The notes under the pieces were generated by a model. The model worked only from the letters and a program-made list of their open reading frames with translations, did not search any database and was not told the origin of the DNA. From positions 20,258 to 84,257 of the forward strand of contig JACGCK010000193.1 in assembly GCA_014925825.1 (NCBI GenBank): 64,000 nucleotides of DNA, read 5' to 3'. Below, in pieces: positions 57,901 through 64,000 of the stretch. A program made the position numbers and the translations under genes. Position 1 is the first letter of the stretch. Each line of letters starts with the position of its first letter. The stretch comes from Pholiota molesta (lineage: Eukaryota; Basidiomycota; Agaricomycetes; Agaricales; Strophariaceae).

Positions 57901-60900
57901 AGTTGAAACACGAAAAACATGACATGGCCGTTTATAGAATCGTGAATGACTCGGAGGATACTCGCCATGTCTTCCTTTTTCTTGATATGTCTTCGATTGA
58001 TTTCCAAGGAATCGATGGCTCAATTATCGATCAATGTGTGAAGGAATATTCGAACTCAACAGATCATTACCATTGTATTTGTCTTTTGGAAAAACAAACA
58101 CCTTCTTTCGTTTGTCAACCTTCCGAACTTTTCTTAAATCCTCGGCCCATCCCCACAGGGCCACAGACCCAGCGCTCAGCGCTCAGCCACCTGTAATTAC
58201 TCTCCTTCGTCATATGACCCGGCACATTCCACCTTGGACCTACACATCCTACCCCCAACGTAATCCATCAGACTGCCTTTTAAGCTTTCTAGCTTTCGTG
58301 CCTTATTTCTTTCCTAGTCAGCTGGACACATGCGCCGTTACCGGGCACTAGCAATCACCAGGTTCCTTATCGGCCATCACCATCTCGTCAATTGAATTGA
58401 ATCTACTTATTGTCCGCTGCCTACATACAACCTGGCCGCAAGAATGCGGCCTACACCTATGTACTCGCACATCGTACATATTGTGCAGCCTTGCTTTGAT
58501 CGTATTCAGTGACTGGCTTCAATGTTACATTACTGTATATTAAAATCCTACGAAATCGAAACCTATTGAAAGCTCGATCAAAGTTACATTTATGGCGAAT
58601 AATTGATCTTAAGGCCGCACCCACAAAGTCATTATCTGGGTGAAGCGGCCTTGCATGTTCGTGCTTATCGGCGACCAAGAACTGGCCACAAGGCAGCCAT
58701 GCAAGAATTTCAAACGCGCGCAATGTTTGCAGCTAAAGTACTGCTCCGATTTCGAGGCCGAAATCCGGATGATGCAGCCATACTCCGGCCAGAATCTTCC
58801 CCAGCCACTGTAACCAATCAATCAATGTGCTTTTTCCGTCGATGCATACCCTAAGAGAGTCTGCTCATTTTATGTGTAATGGCAAACAGATTATTTTGCT
58901 GTTATCACTGTGTGCACTCAAGTCACGGTAGTGGCACATTCGAAATGCTTCAAGCGCACAGCCACCGGTTGACCGGTTTGACCCCCCGACTTGCGGCGTT
59001 TATTCTGGAATCTGCGCGAATAACCAATTGTAAAAATTATTTCATGTGTGTCTGTTGGTCACAAAAACGGTTAATTAAATTCCTCAGTCCACACTTGCGC
59101 ACTGGCAATGGGACCCCAACATTCGCGTTTCGGTTTCATTTCAATGGAAACAGATGGAGACTTGCAAAAAAGAGAATGAAATTTCGAACGCAACACTGCA
59201 CGCTAATAACCGCTGAAGTTTGGCGCTAGCACTTCCGACTACAGCGGCACTGCGTTTCTGCCTCAGCGTCAAGCACGCATGCGACTGCGATGTAAACGCA
59301 CGCAAGCGCGGCGCGCGCATGCGTGTTACATGCCGGCGGTATTACTTTGTACATCACAGCATAAATTGTATTGAAGTATAAATATATGTATGAATTACTT
59401 ATGGTGCCCGAGTCGACACGTCGGTGCGTAGCGCAGCCACCGGACTGCACTGTATACGCGGGGTGCGAACGCTAAATTTATACATCTGCCGCGATGGCGG
59501 TGCAACGGCGATCAGCAGAATATTCACTTTTGGTTGATGCCGATTGACGGCCATCAAATTTCCATGATCTACTTACCAAATTTGGAGCGACTTAAAAGAC
59601 TCAAGTCGTGAACCTTCTCGTAAACGTCTGGTCTTGACTCGACGCTGCTCGAAAATTTAACGGAGATTGCGCGGGAGTACACTTCGGGCTTTCTCGGGCT
59701 TTTCTGTTGGAGTGACATCGGAAGGTGTTGTACCCGTCGAACCGTCTGCAGGCGGCCTTTGCGCCTGCGCGTCCATTTTGCCAGTGCAACTCGTCATTTC
59801 GCTTTGGTGATCCTAAGCTTTGTGAGACTCAAACTTGCCCGGAATATTACTTACAAATGTAGATTGTCTGCTCACTGTTGCTTAGATGTGCAGTATTGTA
59901 CTACATTTGAATGGAATTAGTAATTTACATCTCAGATTAAGCTCTCTCTCTCAAATCGACGTCTGTTTGGAGGAATGCAGAACATTCCTCCTGGCTATCA
60001 AAGGTCCGAGCGCTGCGCATAGCTGTGTGTGTGCGATCTCGCGGGAAAAGCTTTCCAGTTCCAAGGAAAACTTTCGTCAAACCATGTGTTTGAAATTTTC
60101 TACATAAGAGGCGCCACTGGTGTTGAAAAAATAAAACAAGTTCTTCTGCCGAGATTATGTCTTAATATGGATCGTAATATATAAGCTGCTTCCATTATGA
60201 ATACCTACGCATAGTTATAAATGCACTGAAATTTGTATCCTCTTGTCTGAACTCACCCGTCAGATGAGCTCTAAGTGACCGTTTCCGCAGTTCGTTGGCA
60301 GTTCGGTAGTATACTTATGTTAACATGTTGCTGCAATGTGATAATAACTTCATTCTTAGGTAGACATTGCCCAGTGCACTTACCCATTAAGACGAATACA
60401 CTTAATTTACGCCCTAGCCGGCTATCATGAGGTCTATGTTTTCAATTTGCGCAAGGCATCGTTAAACATGGTAACATTGCAGCCCCATCCTCCGCTGTCA
60501 AAAATCCAAAGCACCCATCGAGATGTGAGCAGGGCCTACATTTTCTGGCCTTGCATTTCAGCACACCGGCCAAATAAATTTGTTGACATCGGATACATGT
60601 GGCCGTCATGCAACCGTCATGGTATTTCCATGCCACATCCAGGTATCAAAAACTTTACTTGACCGCAGAGAATTTTTCACTCGTCGTATTCTATGATGTC
60701 CAAAGTGAGTTCAAAGACCCCAGCAATGAGTACTTTCCCCTACAAGCAACTATGCGGTGACATTTTTATGTAACTGATACTCCATGGCGCCAGGTCTAGA
60801 TGGGATTCAGCTACAGAGAGCAGCTGACATCCACAACAAAATAACCATGCCTTAAAGGACTTTCAACGGCGACGTGTCGTTTGAGCCTGAAGTCCAGTTC

Positions 60901-63900
60901 ATTTCCCGTAATTGCGAGTGCGATGACCCAGTTTACTCATTGATGCTTTATCTTCCGAGTTCTGATTCAGCAATCGATGATCGCTGTCCAAAAACTCATA
61001 TGTATTACAGTGAATGGGTCAAAACCCAAGGCTTCCGCAGGGCTTGTATATGATTAACTACTAGGTAGTTTACTTACTTTTTTATCAAGGATATAAATGG
61101 CTAATGACTCTCTGAATACGGCTCCGTAGATTCAGGTTTCGACGTCAACGGCGAGGTGCGGTCATTAAAAGGTTTGCATACCAATGTATCAAATCTTCAT
61201 ACTTAGCTGGCGTGTAACATCAAACGTTTACTAAGCTTCCTGCCAGCCCAGGCGTTTATAATATTGACCACTGGGTGATGGGTGCTCAACGGCATTTTGG
61301 AACAATTTCGAAGCTTCTTGATTGGCGCCGCCGACTTTAGTCGGAAGTGGAGTCTTCAGCTCATCATCACCTCGAGGCCGTCTGCATGCTCCATGTTGAG
61401 TCATAGTAGGAAGGAACAGATAGCTTCAATTTCTAAAACCACCTATACACATGATCAAAATGGTAATAGGATTCCATGTAGACCGACTCGGAATTTCTGG
61501 CCCACTTTATTGCAGGACCCAGGTGCAGCCCATTAAAATACGGATCTCGGAATTGTAGAACGATTCTTATATGCTTTTTATATACCCTTTACTTGCAACT
61601 TGCCTGAACTAACATACACCGACCTGCACGAAGCAATGAGGCGAATTTACGATCGCATTCAATAAACTTCGACATTTCATTGGTTGCCGACGACAAATAC
61701 GCAATTTAAAACGTGGGCTTCACCAATTTCCCGGAGTCCTTTCTACTAGAAAGCGCTGAGTGCCTAGCTCTCATTACTCTATTTTTCTAAGACCAAACTA
61801 GACGTCTCCGTGATGTTGGAATATATTGACAATATCAATGACATTGAAGTTGATGGAAATCTTCTGCTAATATATTTAGGCGCCGAAAACATGCGTAAAA
61901 TTTCCGAGTAGCATGCAGCTCTGCACACCAATTGGAGAATGTTTCCTCCACTTCTGCGCCCTGCAGTCGGAGATGAGGGAAAGCAAGAACTACTGTACTT
62001 CAAAGTTCAGCCTCTCTTCTATTGATCACCACTTTTTCCCACACTTTCCTGAACACTTATGGTATGCACTCGGAAAACGTCCGAACATATGTTCTGAACG
62101 TCCAATGGCGAAATGTAATCATGAATAATGATGGCTATGAACTATACATATATAAAATAGGAATATCTACTACAGATATGCTTTTGTAACTTCCGTACTC
62201 TACTTAGACCTAAACATGGTGCAACGGAGCTTGGGCCCAAGTAGCTTTGCGATAAATGTAGCACGACCGTTTTCAGCTTGAGAGCGGCCATAAAAATATG
62301 CTAAACAATATCATGTGAGCATCAAACTGACGGCTAGAGTTGCTGGAAACAAAAGCTACCAAGGCAGGAACCTTTTCGACCAAGACATTTGACTAGAACT
62401 GGGAAGAGGATAGTTCAGGATCGAATGAGATAGCCATGTGGAAAGAAGTGGGGTGAGATGCTGAGTAAATCGCTAAATCAAGGCCTTTCCAAAGCATTCG
62501 CAAGTCGGTTGGAACACGGGGATAGAGACTGCAAATTAACGTGAGTGCCTGCCGATAAAGTCAAGCAGAGGCGGCACAAGGGAGCGATGTCTGTCACAAG
62601 CCACCATAATGTCAACACGACCACAAAGAAAATCGAGATGCCGAATCACCAGGCCAAAGAGTGGAACCAAAGGTATGGTTACCATCTCTTACAGCCATGT
62701 CCAAAGAAAATGGACCAAAAGGAGTAGCAAGTATCTCAAGCTTGAAGGGACTCTCAGAAACGTTATCATGAGATGTTGACGCCCAGCGGCAGAAACGAGT
62801 CCAGTGACTATAGCCGGTCATATTTTAAGATGAAGAGGATATTAAGAGGCAGAAAATAGGACCACAGACACCTTCAGATATTGGACGCCACGAGAAAAGC
62901 AGGAGAAAAGCGCCAGATGGTTGGGAGCGTCACTTCCAAATTCGTAGCATGAGCAATCAGAGAGAAAGTGCCTCTTTCTAGGCGAGGGAGAACGCAGAGG
63001 AACCTATATGAGTGCACTGCGGAACGACATAATCAGTTTGAGCAGGCAGATGGAATCTGTTCATCGGGGGCAGTAAGGTCCGGATGGCCATCGAGTGCTC
63101 TGTTGTATTTGCCTACTGACGATGAGAAAAAGTGAGTATGTATCGCAAACGTTGGGTATTTTTGCTTATCGCGTTAGGATTCTATCACGGCCGACGGGGA
63201 TAGCATGTTCTCTCCCCGAATCAGAAATCTACGAGAAAGTTATAAGTATCATTACAAACATCGTAGGTTACCTGATTGTCCCACTTACCTTGGACATTTT
63301 CGAGGACAGAGCTTGAACAACCATTCGGCATCATTTTGGAGAGGTTTTTCCGAGGTTTCCGACATCTATGCTCATCTATGTGAGTTCGGCGCGACTTGGG
63401 AGACAATGTAGCAAGTAAGTTCGGATAGAGAAACACAGCACTGAATGTATTTCCCAAGGGTATGTTGATGGAAGGAATTGTGAGTGGCATAATCGATCCC
63501 CATGAGGGTGTAGGCCTGCGTGAAAATGGGGTTCAATATATGATTTACTATTTGCGTCATCCTTTAATGAGAAGTAATAGAACGTACAAGAGACAGAGCG
63601 TGTCAAAAAACTCTGATTAGCCAGAAGCTAAAGGCTTGAAAGCCCCACAGAACGTCGAGGAACATACGAGCCTGTTGCTAAAGGGAGATCTTCGGAAGAT
63701 CTTACGCGACCGTTCGCGAAAAGTACGATATCGATAGAGTATTCTGCCATAGACATCTTAATCGACACGCAGTCAGAAACAGAACATCTAGATAGGTGAG
63801 AAAATGAAGGAACTAGACGTATCTCCCTGATGGTTTCACGAAAACGTATATTTGTTCCGCGTATATTTATCTCGCCTGGACGCGTTCTTTGAAGGAATGG

Positions 63901-64000
63901 AATATGCTAGAAACCTTCTTTCACTTCCCTGAAAATATCGGAGTCAGGATAGGTATTCAAGAAGGGTGTTCAACGCTTCTGACACGTACTGGTACACACC
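54905..64000. other. 9 kb tract without recognisable genes
   Basis: The first few hundred bases are C/T-rich and are the likely promoter and leader of the zinc-finger gene. From about 55.4 kb on the open frames are all short, both strands are equally open, and no splice-consistent model or family motif emerges. One short frame at 56685-56894 starts with a single strong hydrophobic helix. I see no ribosomal RNA or tRNA and no complete transposon ends. Confidence 0.4.

Noticed and set aside
57703..58196. Overlapping open frames of about 105 residues on both strands
   Set aside because: Mutually exclusive, no motif or splice evidence; treated as chance frames.

Overview
The window is a piece of a filamentous basidiomycete genome, most likely an agaricomycete. 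The signs are dense genes split by many 47-70 nt GT-AG introns, FunK1-type fungal kinases, a DUF6532 protein, a basidiomycete-type seven-helix membrane protein, and a quelling-type RNA-dependent RNA polymerase. There is no bacterial operon structure. All gene models were spliced by eye from frame continuity, splice-site consensus and family motifs. For most of them the exon lengths add up to an exact multiple of three.

Layout. From 1 to 36.5 kb the window is gene-rich, with genes on both strands. In order these are: a FunK1 kinase cut by the left edge (+, with a frameshift); a DUF6532 protein (+); an F-box protein (+); a USP-type deubiquitinase of the Ubp9/Ubp13 type (-); an mARC-like MOSC protein (-); a 510 bp hairpin transposon; the ALG9 mannosyltransferase (+); a seven-helix membrane protein (+); a bestrophin-family channel (-); a small acidic nuclear-type protein (+); an Alr4036-type FMN-binding protein (-); an ADP-ribose pyrophosphatase (+); a truncated FunK1 pseudokinase (+); an 815-residue conserved fungal protein (-); an RNA-dependent RNA polymerase (-); and centrin (+). 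From 36.5 to 64 kb the window is gene-poor. It holds a complete-looking TA-flanked DDE transposon of 3.18 kb, a 3.6 kb inverted-repeat element with an 8 bp target duplication and no transposase, and one Msn2/4-type zinc-finger regulator rich in Gln and His. I recognise no gene from 54.9 kb to the right edge.

How the genes relate. They are mostly unrelated housekeeping genes (protein glycosylation, deubiquitination, ADP-ribose clean-up, microtubule-organising centre), as expected for a eukaryotic chromosome. Two themes stand out. First, microexons of 3-14 nt recur and several carry catalytic or conserved motifs: the Cys box of the deubiquitinase, the DxDGD motif of the RNA polymerase, the entry to the Nudix box, and a 3 nt exon in the bestrophin gene. 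Second, the silencing polymerase lies about 6 kb from a transposon-rich tract that includes hairpin-forming elements of the kind that could supply double-stranded RNA; a functional link is only inference.
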